Origin: Mycobacterium sp. OAS707
Lineage (GTDB): Bacteria; Actinomycetota; Actinomycetes; Mycobacteriales; Mycobacteriaceae
Length of the DNA stretch: 64,000 nt
NCBI RefSeq assembly: GCF_014873705.1
Contig: NZ_JADBDS010000005.1
Location: 434,001-498,000, forward strand
Direction of reading: 5' to 3'
In this document: one piece after another, positions 1 through 9,381 of the stretch
How the letters are laid out: each line of letters starts with the position of its first letter
Position numbering within the stretch: position 1 is the stretch's first letter
Notes under the pieces: model-generated
Databases searched by the model: none
What the model saw: only the letters and a program-made list of their open reading frames with translations
What the model was told of the DNA's origin: nothing
Position numbers and translations under genes: made by a program

Positions 1-2
1 GC

Positions 3-86
3 GCAACAGGGTCTAATGGCACTAACGGCACCGCCGGCGACAACGGCCAATCCGGCAGCGACGGCACAGCGGGGCACAACGGCTGA
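3..86 (+). CDS. C-terminal tail of a PE-PGRS/PPE-MPTR type protein (5' end outside window)
   Basis: The frame is open from the window edge and ends in TGA at 84-86. It encodes repeated Gly-Thr-Asn-Gly and Gly-Asp-Asn-Gly units (ATGSNGTNGTAGDNGQSG and so on). This Gly/Asn-rich repeat is typical of the tails of mycobacterial PE-PGRS or PPE-MPTR surface proteins. Only about 27 residues are visible, so the PE or PPE domain is not seen and the subfamily cannot be fixed. The call rests on composition and periodicity alone. Confidence 0.55.
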   Translation, partial: ATGSNGTNGTAGDNGQSGSDGTAGHNG

Positions 87-1650
87 CACGGTCGACCGCG
101 TTAAATAACGAGTTGTGCGGAGCCAGGCTGGGGATCCTCGGGTGTAGGCCGAGCGGTCGCCGTCGCAATCTCGACGTCGCACTCGGCATGACCGTGCTGA
201 TCCACCAGCTGCCTCGGCATATGCGGGGTTCAGTGCAATTCGTCGCTCGCGGTCCTGCCATCGGGGGAGCTCCTAGCCACAGGAGGACTCAACCGACGCG
301 AATAGTCATGTACGGCCACATCGTCGAAATCGTTGCGGCACTTATAGTCGAGGCCCAGCGAGGACTGCAAGAGTCGGCACGGCACCGTCCAAGCTGCCTG
401 TCGCGGACGGGTGCGTCAGTCCCCCGGCGGGGGAGCGGCGCCCAAGGTGAACCACCATCGGGACTTGTTCCTCACCACAGTGCCCCGGCCGTGCTGGATT
501 CATCCGATGCATTAACCCGCTGCGTTATTGCCGCGCACCCGCACCGCTTCCAATTCGGGACTATCTCGTTAACGGTGTTTCCGGCGGTTTTCATCAGTAG
601 GTTTCGGCCACCGAGGCGGCGGTCGCCGAAGGTGAGCGCTAACGCGTCGAGCGCTGGCTTGCACCCCGTCTTCGGTGGTGCCAACCGAGGAAGGGCAACT
701 GAGAACACCGTTTGGGAATTGAAATGCCTTGTAGAACAGCGGATGTCACGTCGAGCTTAACATAATCTCTGTTATCAGGCGGACTCCTTCACAAGCCGTG
801 GTGTAGTGGGGAGTGGAGGCAATCTGGGCGCGATGGAGGAGGCAATTTATCGGCGGATCTCTCACCGAATCTCGCCATGGGCTTGGCGTGGTCGCGCAAC
901 GCAACTGAAGACTGATTGCCTGTTACAGCACGTCGAACCCTTCTCACTCATTCTGATCCGTGCACGTCACAGAAACCGGCCCGGCGGAGAGTGGTTGAAA
1001 GGGACGTCCCGTAGAGGACGGTGGCAGGCGGCAACTATCGACGGAGTTGAGCACGCGATGCCTCAGCCACGCCGTGTCCGTGATGGTGGGGTCTGGGCAC
1101 AGGTGGAGGTCGTTCCGCGCTTATCTTCGCAGTGTCATGTGGAGAAATGAGCGATCAATCACCTCAACGGATTTCTTGTGGTCGTGCCCTGAAAAGACGG
1201 CATCCACCCCTACCTCGACAGCACGCTATTTCACATCGCGTGCGCGCGATGTCAGACCGCGAGGTCGGTTCTCTACGCCAGCCACAGTCCAGTTGTTTAC
1301 CGACGAAAGACTTCACTATTGGACGAGCCGCGGCCTCACCCCAGGGAGATGAACGCGTCGCGCGCACGGTCGAGCATCGAAGCGAACGGATCAAGTGTCG
1401 CACTGGCAGTCGCGAGGTTTGCGCTCTTGTGAGGCCGAGTGGGTGCGATGCTTTCTTTCGGCCATCCGCGCGCGCCCTCGTGACTGCCCGGTCGAGGTCG
1501 TCATCATCGAAGACGTCGCGCAGCTTGCTGAACTCTTCAGCATCTTCGTGCTCTGCGTGGGTCAGCACGGCCCTCTGAAGTTCCTTGGCGTTCTTTTCCT
1601 CCTGGAGACGCGCATTGGCGATACCTTCACCGTACGGGACTTTTCGGCGT
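87..1650. other. Gene-poor stretch with no convincing coding region
   Basis: About 1.5 kb follows the PE-PGRS-like tail. Open frames exist on both strands (for example 113-760 on + and 472-708 on -), but they are rich in Arg, Ser and Pro, show no recognisable domain and lack good ribosome binding sites. A + frame around 1395-1952 is no better. This looks like decayed sequence between the PE-PGRS locus and the AraC gene. I recognise no transposase, repeat or RNA gene here. Confidence 0.4.
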
Positions 1651-1655
1651 GTCAT
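1164..1655 (-). CDS. Hypothetical protein, acidic N-terminal half; possibly truncated or decayed
   Basis: The ATG is at 1655. The first about 80 residues have a plausible soluble, helical composition, with a KNAKELQ segment and a run of Asp/Glu near residues 35-50 (EEFSKLRDVFDDDD). After that the translation becomes Arg/Cys-rich and looks non-coding, as if the original reading frame has been lost. No family is recognised. It may be a fragment of a small hypothetical gene or a chance ORF. No operon partner is evident. Confidence 0.25.
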   Translation of the reverse strand: MTRRKVPYGEGIANARLQEEKNAKELQRAVLTHAEHEDAEEFSKLRDVFDDDDLDRAVTRARADGRKKASHPLGLTRAQTSRLPVRHLIRSLRCSTVRATRSSPWGEAAARPIVKSFVGKQLDCGWRREPTSRSDIARTRCEIACCRGRGGCRLFRARPQEIR

Positions 1656-1793
1656 GGGGCGGATCACCAATCCGCGTCAGATCGCCAGCGGCGCCGACCG
1701 TGGGTGGAGCGCAGCGGGACCACGCTGCAGCACGCGAGCCAGCCAGCGACTGGCACCGATCATCGAGTAGACCGTGCGAGACCAGCGTCGGTC

Positions 1794-2765
1794 CTATCTA
1801 CGTGCCTGCAGTGGACGGTCTGTAGTGGTACGTCGGTTGTGGACAGCCTGCAGTGGCCTCCAATTACCGTTCCAGACAGCGGTTCTCGGCGTCGTCGTGG
1901 GCTCGGGCCGTGGATTGTGCGCCGAGCTGCTGCTGCTTCTGATCTCTGCTAAGCATTTGGTGGGAGGATCGGTTGGATCCCGTCCGGACGTCGAAAATGG
2001 TGCGCTGCGCAAGGTCTCATCCGGATTGTGTCCGTAGGTTTGGCGGTAAAGGCTGGCGAATCGACCTGGGTGGGTGAAGCCCCAGCGTTCGGCAATGGAG
2101 CTGACGCAGGTCTGGTGCCGGTTCGATGATGACAGTTCGCAGTGCGCGCGTTCTAGTTTGACTCGCCGCACATATGTCATTGGTGTGGTGTTGAGGTGTT
2201 GGCGGAATAGGTTCTGCAGCGTTCGAGGTGTGACGTAGGTGGCCGCCGCGATGTCGGTAAGAGCGATCTTGTTGTGGAGGTTGTCGTCGATGTAGTGCAG
2301 CGCGGCGCGCAGCACGGTGCTGTCGACCCGTGCGGCCGACTCGCATTTCTGGATGGCATCGTCTGCCTGGGAACTGATCTCGATCGCGGCGAGCAGGCGC
2401 AGTGCGGCGTCGATGATGGGTGACGGTGTGGTAGCGCATTGAAGGACGGTGGCCGCGAAGTCGGCAGTGTGTCGGCGCAATTGTTGCGCTGACACATCGG
2501 TCGTGGATCCGAAAACGTCGACGGAATGCGCCGTTGTGGGGGGGTCGGGCGCATTCTGGTGGTTTGCGTGGGAGGGGCTGCGGCGGATGGCTTGGTGAGC
2601 TTTGGCGGGCCCTGTTGTGGGTCTTCCTGGTCGTGCGGGGCCTGACTGCTTACTCGTTGGCGCGAACATGGTTGGGGGGACGTCGGGATGTGTGATCCAC
2701 CCCGGTGTAAAGGAATCGACGGTGCCCGGCCGCTGGCCGCCCCGGGCTTCTGCTGGCGATCTCAT
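1794..2765 (-). CDS. AraC-family transcriptional regulator, N-terminal part doubtful
   Basis: The strong region is about residues 150-255, a double helix-turn-helix of the AraC/XylS type. It includes the first HTH (IALTDIAAATYVTPRTLQNL), the typical TPMTYVRRVKLERA linker and the second HTH ending in WGFTHPGRFASLYRQTYG. Residues about 90-140 resemble the end of an AraC ligand-binding domain. The first about 85 residues are Pro/Thr/Ser-rich without a cupin-like pattern, and the last about 70 residues after the HTH also look non-coding. The gene may be truncated or frameshifted at its 5' end, or start further inside. The target is unknown; the nearest candidates are the genes to its right. Confidence 0.6.
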   Translation of the reverse strand: MRSPAEARGGQRPGTVDSFTPGWITHPDVPPTMFAPTSKQSGPARPGRPTTGPAKAHQAIRRSPSHANHQNAPDPPTTAHSVDVFGSTTDVSAQQLRRHTADFAATVLQCATTPSPIIDAALRLLAAIEISSQADDAIQKCESAARVDSTVLRAALHYIDDNLHNKIALTDIAAATYVTPRTLQNLFRQHLNTTPMTYVRRVKLERAHCELSSSNRHQTCVSSIAERWGFTHPGRFASLYRQTYGHNPDETLRSAPFSTSGRDPTDPPTKCLAEIRSSSSSAHNPRPEPTTTPRTAVWNGNWRPLQAVHNRRTTTDRPLQARR

Positions 2766-2899
2766 CGCCGGTTTATTCCCCGGGCTGAAGTTGCGTATAC
2801 GAAATTCGCTGTGCGAAATTCGCCGGGACGACCATGTCGGCCGAGCTCCAGTGGCGGGGTTTGGGTATACGACTGGAGCGGACGGGGAATCGACACACT

Positions 2900-3256
2900 A
2901 TGGTGCTACGGCGCATTGGGCTGTTTTTGGGAGCGGTGGCAGTGCTCGTTGGGGTTGTGGGGCTGCTTACGCCGGTGTCGGTTTCTGCGGATCGACATTC
3001 TCTGCCCCGGGTGGATTGCGGAACGGCGGTAGCGCCTGATCTGTCTGCTGCCCGCGCCCATGACGACGGCAACGCCGCCAACGTTCCGGTGGGTGATGTG
3101 GTCGTGGTGGATACCGATTTCACGCGGTTGTGTCGGATGGAGCTGGAGGATCGCCGGCTCTGGACGATTCCCTTGGCGGCAGCGGGCGTGCTGGCTGCGG
3201 CGGCTGCCGCCGTCGGGTTAGCGCGTGGTGCGGGCTCGCGCGCTCAGCCGGGCTGA
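2900..3256 (+). CDS. Small hypothetical membrane protein with two hydrophobic segments
   Basis: From ATG 2900 the protein is 118 residues. An N-terminal hydrophobic segment (residues about 3-27, LFLGAVAVLVGVVGLLTPV) could be a signal anchor. A polar stretch with two cysteines follows, then a second hydrophobic segment near residues 85-107. Polarity suggests an N-in, extracytoplasmic-loop, C-in topology. An upstream in-frame ATG at 2834 adds 22 Arg-rich residues and is less likely. The gene converges with the MFS gene, leaving a 37-base gap. Similar small two-TM proteins occur in mycobacteria, but no function is known to me. Confidence 0.6.
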   Translation: MVLRRIGLFLGAVAVLVGVVGLLTPVSVSADRHSLPRVDCGTAVAPDLSAARAHDDGNAANVPVGDVVVVDTDFTRLCRMELEDRRLWTIPLAAAGVLAAAAAAVGLARGAGSRAQPG

Positions 3257-3293
3257 CACCGATGCCGTCGCGCCGACCAGGTTTGTCGGCTGG

Positions 3294-4889
3294 TCACGGC
3301 GGCGGTGCGGTGGCGTGCTCGGAGGCCATGGCGGTGGCCACATCAGGTGGGTAGGTGCGCCGGGCGATCGCAAGGATGAATGCGCCGCCGCTCACCAGCG
3401 GGATGAGCATGACCAGGAATGCCTGGTCCAGGCCGGTGCCGGTGGCCGCTGTGATGTCGGACGAAGTGCTGTCGGTGCCGGCTAAATGTGCTGCGTTGGT
3501 TGCGTATTCGGGGTGTGTCGGTGCGCCGAGGTGGGTGGAGACAATCCCGAACAGCAACGGTGCCAGCGCGGTAGCCAGGGAGCGCAGGGCGGTGCGGACG
3601 GCTTCGGCGCGTCCCCACAGCCCTGAGTGCATGATGTCGAGCCGTCCGGCGTCCAGCGGCGGGTTGGCTCCGCCCAGCCCGATTGCTGACAGCGCCGCCA
3701 AACCTATTGTGGCGACCAGGCTATGGGAGAGCAGGGCGGGCAGTGCGAACAGGGCGGCGAGGAGAAACGCGGTGCCGGCCACTGTCATGCGGGCGCTGAT
3801 GTGGCCGCGGCTGATGAGCCAGTCGGCGAGTCGTCCGCTGGTCAGTGCGCCGATGAGCGCTCCCACGCCGATGAGCCCGATGAGCAGCGTGGCTTGTGCT
3901 TGGCCGATGTGGAAGCGGCCGCGCAGTAGCGCCAGCCCGAAGGTGCCCAGGCCGGTGAAGAAGAAGTAGCCCAGTGAGGAGCCGATGATCAGTACCACGT
4001 TGGTGCGGACGGACAGCACATAGCGCAGCGCCCACCACAGTGATTGGCGTTGGGGGTTTTCGGTGAGGATCAGGTGGGTGTGCGGCTGGACGTGCTGTGC
4101 CCTGACCTGGTGGGCGACCGTGTCATCGCCTGTGGTGGTGCTGTTGTCACCGGCACCTGGTGGCGCCGCTGTGGGGTCCGGGGCAGGGGTGGGCGGTTCG
4201 TCGATGAGCCGGATGTGGGTGGCGCCGATCGGGGTGCGGCTTGTGCCGCCGCGGGCCGGCTCGGGTAACCATTTGGCTACAGCGACGCCCAGTGCCAGCC
4301 CGCAGATCGCCAACCACCAGAACCCGAGTCGCCAGTTGAGCGTGGCCAGCACTCCGGATAGTTCCAAACCCGCTGCAGTGCAGATCCCTTCGCCGGCGAG
4401 CACGTATCCGTAGATCCGGCCGCGTTCGATGATCGGGAAGTAGTCGCCCAGCAGCGAGGCCACCGCGGGCCCGGCCACGGCCACCAGCGCCCCAAGCGCC
4501 ACGCGGCAGCCCAATAGCCAGGTGTAGCCGAATCCCAAGCCGCTGAACACCATTGCTACCGACCAGAACAGGATCGCCGAACACAGCAGTCGGGTGCGGT
4601 TGATGTGGTCGGTGAGGACACCGGCGGGCAGGGTGGCCGCCACGCCGGTGATGGTTGAGGCGGTGACTAGCAGTCCAATTTGAGTGTTGTTGATGTGGAA
4701 TTCGTTTTTGAGCGGTACGACCAGGGCTCCGATGGTGCCGTTGTCGGCGGCTTCTAGCCCGACTGTCAGCGCCAGCAGCGCGGCGACGCGCAGCCGCGCC
4801 GGGCCGCCGACCGCGTCGGCCAGCCGGGTGGGGATCTGGCGGGCAAAGCAGTTGCGCAGGCTCATCGTGACGGCGTCGTGTCGGTTCAC
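3294..4889 (-). CDS. Major facilitator superfamily transporter
   Basis: A 531-residue integral membrane protein. Twelve-segment MFS architecture is visible: TM1 near residue 33 (LRVAALLALTVGLEAADNG), an MFS-A loop variant (PAGVLTDHINRTRLL), a long cytoplasmic loop around residues 205-270 rich in Pro/Thr, then six further segments. The GTG start at 4889 is followed by an in-frame ATG at 4865 that is equally possible. It is the last gene of a leftward row (oxidase, dehydratase, FAD/Fe-S dehydrogenase, mini-ANTAR), 48 bases after the ANTAR gene. Importing an organic acid or sugar acid for those enzymes is a reasonable inference; the substrate cannot be read from sequence. Confidence 0.85.
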   Translation of the reverse strand: MNRHDAVTMSLRNCFARQIPTRLADAVGGPARLRVAALLALTVGLEAADNGTIGALVVPLKNEFHINNTQIGLLVTASTITGVAATLPAGVLTDHINRTRLLCSAILFWSVAMVFSGLGFGYTWLLGCRVALGALVAVAGPAVASLLGDYFPIIERGRIYGYVLAGEGICTAAGLELSGVLATLNWRLGFWWLAICGLALGVAVAKWLPEPARGGTSRTPIGATHIRLIDEPPTPAPDPTAAPPGAGDNSTTTGDDTVAHQVRAQHVQPHTHLILTENPQRQSLWWALRYVLSVRTNVVLIIGSSLGYFFFTGLGTFGLALLRGRFHIGQAQATLLIGLIGVGALIGALTSGRLADWLISRGHISARMTVAGTAFLLAALFALPALLSHSLVATIGLAALSAIGLGGANPPLDAGRLDIMHSGLWGRAEAVRTALRSLATALAPLLFGIVSTHLGAPTHPEYATNAAHLAGTDSTSSDITAATGTGLDQAFLVMLIPLVSGGAFILAIARRTYPPDVATAMASEHATAPPP

Positions 4890-4937
4890 CAGCAGCCCCT
4901 GCGCCGCGTGCCGACCCCTCGGTACCGGTGGCGCGGT

Positions 4938-5273
4938 TTATCTGTTGAGGGCCTCACGGTTGCGCGGGCGGCCATTGTGGGATGCGATTCTTGGTGAGGC
5001 GGCCAGCAGCTGGGCCCATTCGGCGCGTGCGGCGGCGTCGGCGGCGGCGGGCAGGTCGCGGCATTGGTGGTTTCCGGCGGCGAGCTCCACGAGTGCGGAG
5101 GCGATGGTGAAGATGGGTACGCCGTGGTTGTGTGCGGCGTGTACCAGTTCGTGAAACGCGGCGTCGGTGTCGCAGCCGCGTAGTCCGATCAGGATGCCTT
5201 CGGCGGTGTCGAGGACGCGCCGTCCTTGTAGCGCTTGCAGTTGGCTGCCGGTGGCCCAGTCGTCGATGGTCAT
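4938..5273 (-). CDS. Stand-alone ANTAR-domain protein (mini-ANTAR)
   Basis: 111 residues starting at ATG 5273, which overlaps the stop of the upstream dehydrogenase gene as ATGA and implies translational coupling. Residues about 18-70 (RRVLDTAEGILIGLRG, then AAFHELVHAAHNHGVPI) match the three-helix ANTAR fold known from AmiR/NasR-type RNA-binding antiterminators. No GAF, PAS or receiver domain precedes it, so no sensor is attached. Its position inside a catabolic operon suggests it controls transcription elongation there. A close paralogue lies at 50004-50306. The domain call is good; regulatory action is inferred. Confidence 0.75.
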   Translation of the reverse strand: MTIDDWATGSQLQALQGRRVLDTAEGILIGLRGCDTDAAFHELVHAAHNHGVPIFTIASALVELAAGNHQCRDLPAAADAAARAEWAQLLAASPRIASHNGRPRNREALNR

Positions 5274-8218
5274 GGGTGTACCTCCTGGGGCCTGCTGTGG
5301 TGGGTGGGCTGCTTCGCGCTGTGGTGCAGCGCGGCGGCCAGCAGCTGCACGGTGTGCAGCGGTGTGTGCTCGGCGGCGAGCTGGCGGATCTGGGTGCGGC
5401 AGCTGAATCCGTCGGCCAGCACGGCGGTGTCGGGGTCGGTCTGGCGCAGCGTGGGCAGCAGCTTTTCTTCGGCGACGGCCACCGATACGTCGTAGTGGCC
5501 GCGTTCGAACCCGAAATTGCCTGCCAGTCCGCAGCATCCGGCGTCGAGCATGTGGGTCGACACACCGGCGTCGTCGAGGAGGTGGCGTTCTTGGGTGTAG
5601 TGCAGTACGGCGTGCTGGTGGCAATGCTGCTGCACGACAGCGCTGGTTGCCAGTTGTGGTGGGCGCCAGTCGGGGGCGTAGTGGCGCAGGATTTCACCGA
5701 TGGTGTAGGTCTGCTTTTGCAGCCGGTGGGCGTCTTCGTCGCCGTAGAGCAGGTTGGGCAGATCCGAGCGGAACACCGCTGCGCAGCTGGGTTCAAGCAC
5801 CACGACCGGTGTACTGGCCTCCAAGGCGGGGCGCAGAATTTTCAGGGTGCGCCGCAGCACGCGCTTGGCGGTGGCCAGTTGCCCGGTGGAGATCCAGGTC
5901 AGTCCGCAGCAGACGGTTGTGTCGGGGACTTGCACGTCGAAGCCGGCGGATTCGAGCACGGTGACCGCGTCGCAGGCGATGTCGGGGTCGAAATAGTTGG
6001 TGAAGGTGTCGGGCCATAGCAGCACGGGGCCACGCGGCGCCTGCTGCGTGGTGCGCGGCCGCTGGGTTAACCATTGGGTGAATCGCTGCTCGGCGAAGCG
6101 GGGAAGATCGCGGTGTTCATCGATGCCGCCCGCGGCTTTCATCGCGGTTGCTACGGCATTGATTGCGGTGAGCGCGTTGACCGTTTTGGGCAGCGTGGTG
6201 GCCAGCCGCGACCACAGCGGAATCCAACCCATCGAGTAGTGCGCCATAGGACGGGGCCGCCAATGGTAATGGTGGGAGAGGAATTCGGCTTTGTATGTGG
6301 CCATGTCGACGTTGACCGGACAGTCGGACAGGCAGCCTTTGCAGGCCAGGCACAAGTCCAGGGCGTCGCGTACCGCGGTGGAGCGCCAGCCCTCGGTGAT
6401 CACGTCGCCTTCGAGCATTTCGAACAGCAGCCGTGAGCGCCCGCGGGTGGAGTGTTCTTCTTCGTGGGTGGCGCGGTAGCTGGGGCACATCACGCCGGAT
6501 TCGTGGCCGCGGCATTTGCCGACGCCCACGCAGCGGCCCGCGGCTTGGCTGAACCGGTGCTTTTCTTCGGGGTATTGGAAGTAGGTTTTCGGTTCCCAGG
6601 GGCGGTAGTCGGCGCCCAGGCGCAGGTTGGAGTCCAGTGCAAAGGGGTGCACGATCTTGCCGGGGTTCATGTTGTTGGCGGGATCGAATAGTGCTTTGGT
6701 TTTTTCGAACGCCTCGATGACACGGTCGCCAAACATGATGGGCAGCAGTTCGCCGCGGGATTGGCCGTCGCCGTGTTCCCCGGATAGTGAGCCGCCGTAG
6801 TCGACGACCAGGTGGGCGCCGTCGGTGACGAAGCGGCGGTATTTGGCGATGCCGTCGGCGGTGGTGAGGTCAAACGGGATGCGGGTGTGCACGCAGCCTT
6901 GACCGAAGTGCCCGTACAGCGATGCGCTGCCGTAGCCGTAGCGCTCCAACAGCTGGCGGAAGTCGCGCAGGTAGTCGCCGAGGCGCTCGGGGGGGACGGC
7001 GGCGTCTTCCCATCCTTCGTGGGTGTCGGGCCCGGTGGGCGGATAGGCGGTGGCGCCCAGACCGGCTTCGCGGGCGGCCCAGACTTCTTTTTTGCGGGTG
7101 GGGTCATCGAGGATGATCCCGTCACAGTGGGTGGCGCGGTGAAGATGGTCGAGCAGCTGTTTGGCTTTGTGGTCGGCGTCGTCTTGGCTGTCGCCGTCGA
7201 TCTGCACCATGAGCCACGCCCTGCCGTCGGGCAGTTGGCGGAGCGCTTTTTCGGCCAACCGGCGCGAGTGTTCCAGTTCGACCAGGCGGTGATCGAGCCC
7301 TTCCAACGCCGCGGGATCATGTTCGAGCACGGTGGGCACCGCGTCGGCCGCCTCGGTAATGTCAGCGAACCCGAGAATGGCCAGCGCGCTGGCGTTGGGT
7401 ACACGGACCAGGTCGATGTCGGCGCGTAGCACGGTGATCAACGTGCTCTCGCTGCCGACCAGCGTCTTGGCCAGATGAAATCCGTTCTCCGGTAACAGTT
7501 TATCGATGTTGTAGCCCGACACGCGGCGCGGAATGTCGGGGAAGCGTCCGCGGATATCGTCGGCGTAGTCGCCGATGATCGTCTGTAGGCCGCCGTAGAT
7601 CTCGGCGCGGCGGCCCCCAGCGGCGGTGATGGCGGCCAGTTCGTCGGCATCGGTGGGTCCCACCCACATGCGCAGCCCGTCGTAGGTGATGATTTCCAGG
7701 CGGCGCACCGAGTCGGCCATCTTGCCGTAGGCCTGCGCGGTGGACCCACAGGAGTTGTTCCCGATCATGCCGCCGATGGTGCAGCTGACGTGGGTGGAGG
7801 GTTTGGGGCCCACCATCCAGCCCGAGGCGCGCAGCGCATCGTTGAGCACGTCGAGTTTGATGCCGGGTTCTACGACCGCGGTGCCGGCGTCGTGGTCCAC
7901 TGAGACGATGCGGGTGCAGTATTTACTCCAGTCGATCACCACGGCGGCGTTGCAGCACTGCCCGGCCAGGCTGGTGCCACCACCGCGCGACAGCAACGCC
8001 ACGTCGTGGGCGCGGCACACCTCGATGGCGGCGGCGGCGGCCTCAGGGGTGCGGGGCACCACGACACCGATGGGCACCTGCCGATAGTTGGAGGCGTCGG
8101 TGGAGTAGGCGGCCCGCGACCCGGGATCGAAGCGCACTTCGCCCTCGACACGCTCAGCCAGCGCCGCGGCCAACACTTGATAGGGCAGCTGGGTGCGGGT
8201 GTGCCGGGTGCCGCTCAT
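5270..8218 (-). CDS. FAD-linked oxidase / Fe-S oxidoreductase, YdiJ-type D-2-hydroxyacid dehydrogenase
   Basis: 982 residues from ATG 8218, with AGGAG nine bases upstream. The N-terminal half is a PCMH-type FAD domain (SRGGGTSLAGQCCN, then GGMIGNNSCGSTAQAYG) followed by a FAD-oxidase C domain. Cys motifs near residue 563 (CVGVGKCRGHESGVMC) and 624 (CLACKGCLSDCP) look like iron-sulfur ligands. Two CCG motifs near 768 and 893 (CCGLTW, CCGLAGNFG) match the Cys-rich domain of GlcF-like subunits. Length and order match the YdiJ family, whose E. coli member oxidises D-2-hydroxyglutarate. The substrate here is inferred only as a D-2-hydroxy acid. It lies between the dehydratase gene and the coupled ANTAR gene. 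Confidence 0.85.
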   Translation of the reverse strand: MSGTRHTRTQLPYQVLAAALAERVEGEVRFDPGSRAAYSTDASNYRQVPIGVVVPRTPEAAAAAIEVCRAHDVALLSRGGGTSLAGQCCNAAVVIDWSKYCTRIVSVDHDAGTAVVEPGIKLDVLNDALRASGWMVGPKPSTHVSCTIGGMIGNNSCGSTAQAYGKMADSVRRLEIITYDGLRMWVGPTDADELAAITAAGGRRAEIYGGLQTIIGDYADDIRGRFPDIPRRVSGYNIDKLLPENGFHLAKTLVGSESTLITVLRADIDLVRVPNASALAILGFADITEAADAVPTVLEHDPAALEGLDHRLVELEHSRRLAEKALRQLPDGRAWLMVQIDGDSQDDADHKAKQLLDHLHRATHCDGIILDDPTRKKEVWAAREAGLGATAYPPTGPDTHEGWEDAAVPPERLGDYLRDFRQLLERYGYGSASLYGHFGQGCVHTRIPFDLTTADGIAKYRRFVTDGAHLVVDYGGSLSGEHGDGQSRGELLPIMFGDRVIEAFEKTKALFDPANNMNPGKIVHPFALDSNLRLGADYRPWEPKTYFQYPEEKHRFSQAAGRCVGVGKCRGHESGVMCPSYRATHEEEHSTRGRSRLLFEMLEGDVITEGWRSTAVRDALDLCLACKGCLSDCPVNVDMATYKAEFLSHHYHWRPRPMAHYSMGWIPLWSRLATTLPKTVNALTAINAVATAMKAAGGIDEHRDLPRFAEQRFTQWLTQRPRTTQQAPRGPVLLWPDTFTNYFDPDIACDAVTVLESAGFDVQVPDTTVCCGLTWISTGQLATAKRVLRRTLKILRPALEASTPVVVLEPSCAAVFRSDLPNLLYGDEDAHRLQKQTYTIGEILRHYAPDWRPPQLATSAVVQQHCHQHAVLHYTQERHLLDDAGVSTHMLDAGCCGLAGNFGFERGHYDVSVAVAEEKLLPTLRQTDPDTAVLADGFSCRTQIRQLAAEHTPLHTVQLLAAALHHSAKQPTHHSRPQEVHP

Positions 8219-8241
8219 GGGTGCGTTCTCCTGTCGGATCG

Positions 8242-9366
8242 TCAACGGACTTGGTAGATTTCGAGCTCCTCTGAGCGCAGCGTCAAGCCGTGCCCGCTGC
8301 GCGTGGCATCCAGGCGCATCATCCCGTCCAGCGGCAGCACCGACCCCTCGAAATACAGCATTTCGATGCGGGCGTGGTCGTGAAACCACTCCAGGTGGCG
8401 CAGATTCGGGGTGGCCAGCGCGACCGGGGCGTGCAGGTGCGGTGCGCAGTGCCCAGAGATCTGCAACCCGTAGGCCGCCGCGACGGCCGCGGCGTGCAGC
8501 CAGCCGGTGATGCCCCCGCAGCGCGAGGCGTCTGCCTGAAGGCAGTCCACCGCGCCGGCTTCACACATCCGGCGGAAATAGTAAGGGTCATAACCATATT
8601 CGCCGGCCGCGACGTCGGCGCGCACCGCGGCGCGCACTTGGGCCAGGCCTTCCAGGTCATCGCTGGAGACTGGTTCTTCCAACCAGCGCACATCCAGATC
8701 GGCGGCCTGGTTCATCACCCGCACCGCTTGTTTGCGGCCGTAGCCGCCGTTGGCGTCGACGTAGAGTTCAACGTCATCGCCGATGACATCACGGGCTTGG
8801 GCCATGCGCGCCAGGTCGCGGTCCACCCGGGCGCCCCACGATTCGCCGATCTTGATCTTGACCCGGGGGATGCCCAGCTCTTTGGCCCAGGCGGTGAGCT
8901 GCTCGCGCAGCTGGCCGGCGTCATAGGTGGTGAATCCACCGCTGCCGTACACCGGCACCGCGTCCCGCACCGCGCCGATCAGATGGTGCAGCGGAACCTG
9001 CAGAACGCGCGCCTTGAGGTCCCACAACGCGACATCGACCGCTGAAATCGCTTGCCCGCCGACACCGCCGCGCCCTATGTTGCGGATCGCCTTGACCATC
9101 GCATCAAAGCAGCCCGCGACGTCGAAAACGCTGCGCCCCTCCACCGTTTCGGCCAGCAGCTCATTGATGATGTCGACACACGCTGGGCTGCCGTAGGTCC
9201 AGCCAAGGCCGATGACGTCGGCCCACCGTGCTTGCGCGACGATCAGTGTGGTGTTGTCCCAGGCGATGGTCCCGTCGGCTTCGGGCGCATCGGTGGGAAT
9301 GGTGTAGGCGGTGGCCGACACGTCGGCGACATGGGCGGCCGAGGCGGCCAGCGTGCTGGTGGACAT
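8242..9366 (-). CDS. Enolase-superfamily (mandelate racemase/muconate lactonizing) sugar-acid dehydratase-like protein
   Basis: 374 residues, ATG at 9366 with an AAGGGG ribosome site. The C-terminal barrel shows the superfamily signature: the KIKIG catalytic Lys motif near residue 171, metal ligands Asp (YVDANGG), Glu (WLEEPV) and Glu (AGEYGY), and a later His-containing strand (ISGHCAPHLHAPVA). These residues identify the MR/MLE subgroup that abstracts an alpha proton from a carboxylate. Many relatives are sugar-acid dehydratases. It lies 23 bases from the FAD/Fe-S dehydrogenase and 15 from the TPP enzyme, forming an operon. The exact substrate is unknown. Confidence 0.85.
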   Translation of the reverse strand: MSTSTLAASAAHVADVSATAYTIPTDAPEADGTIAWDNTTLIVAQARWADVIGLGWTYGSPACVDIINELLAETVEGRSVFDVAGCFDAMVKAIRNIGRGGVGGQAISAVDVALWDLKARVLQVPLHHLIGAVRDAVPVYGSGGFTTYDAGQLREQLTAWAKELGIPRVKIKIGESWGARVDRDLARMAQARDVIGDDVELYVDANGGYGRKQAVRVMNQAADLDVRWLEEPVSSDDLEGLAQVRAAVRADVAAGEYGYDPYYFRRMCEAGAVDCLQADASRCGGITGWLHAAAVAAAYGLQISGHCAPHLHAPVALATPNLRHLEWFHDHARIEMLYFEGSVLPLDGMMRLDATRSGHGLTLRSEELEIYQVR

Positions 9367-9381
9367 GGCAGCACACCCCTT

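Noticed and set aside
2858..2872. GTTTGGGTAT as a SigF promoter for the 2900 gene
   Set aside because: The two boxes touch, with no spacer of 15-17 bases.
8219..8389. Longer start for the FAD/Fe-S dehydrogenase
   Set aside because: It would overlap the preceding dehydratase gene; ATG 8218 has AGGAG and the expected N-terminus.
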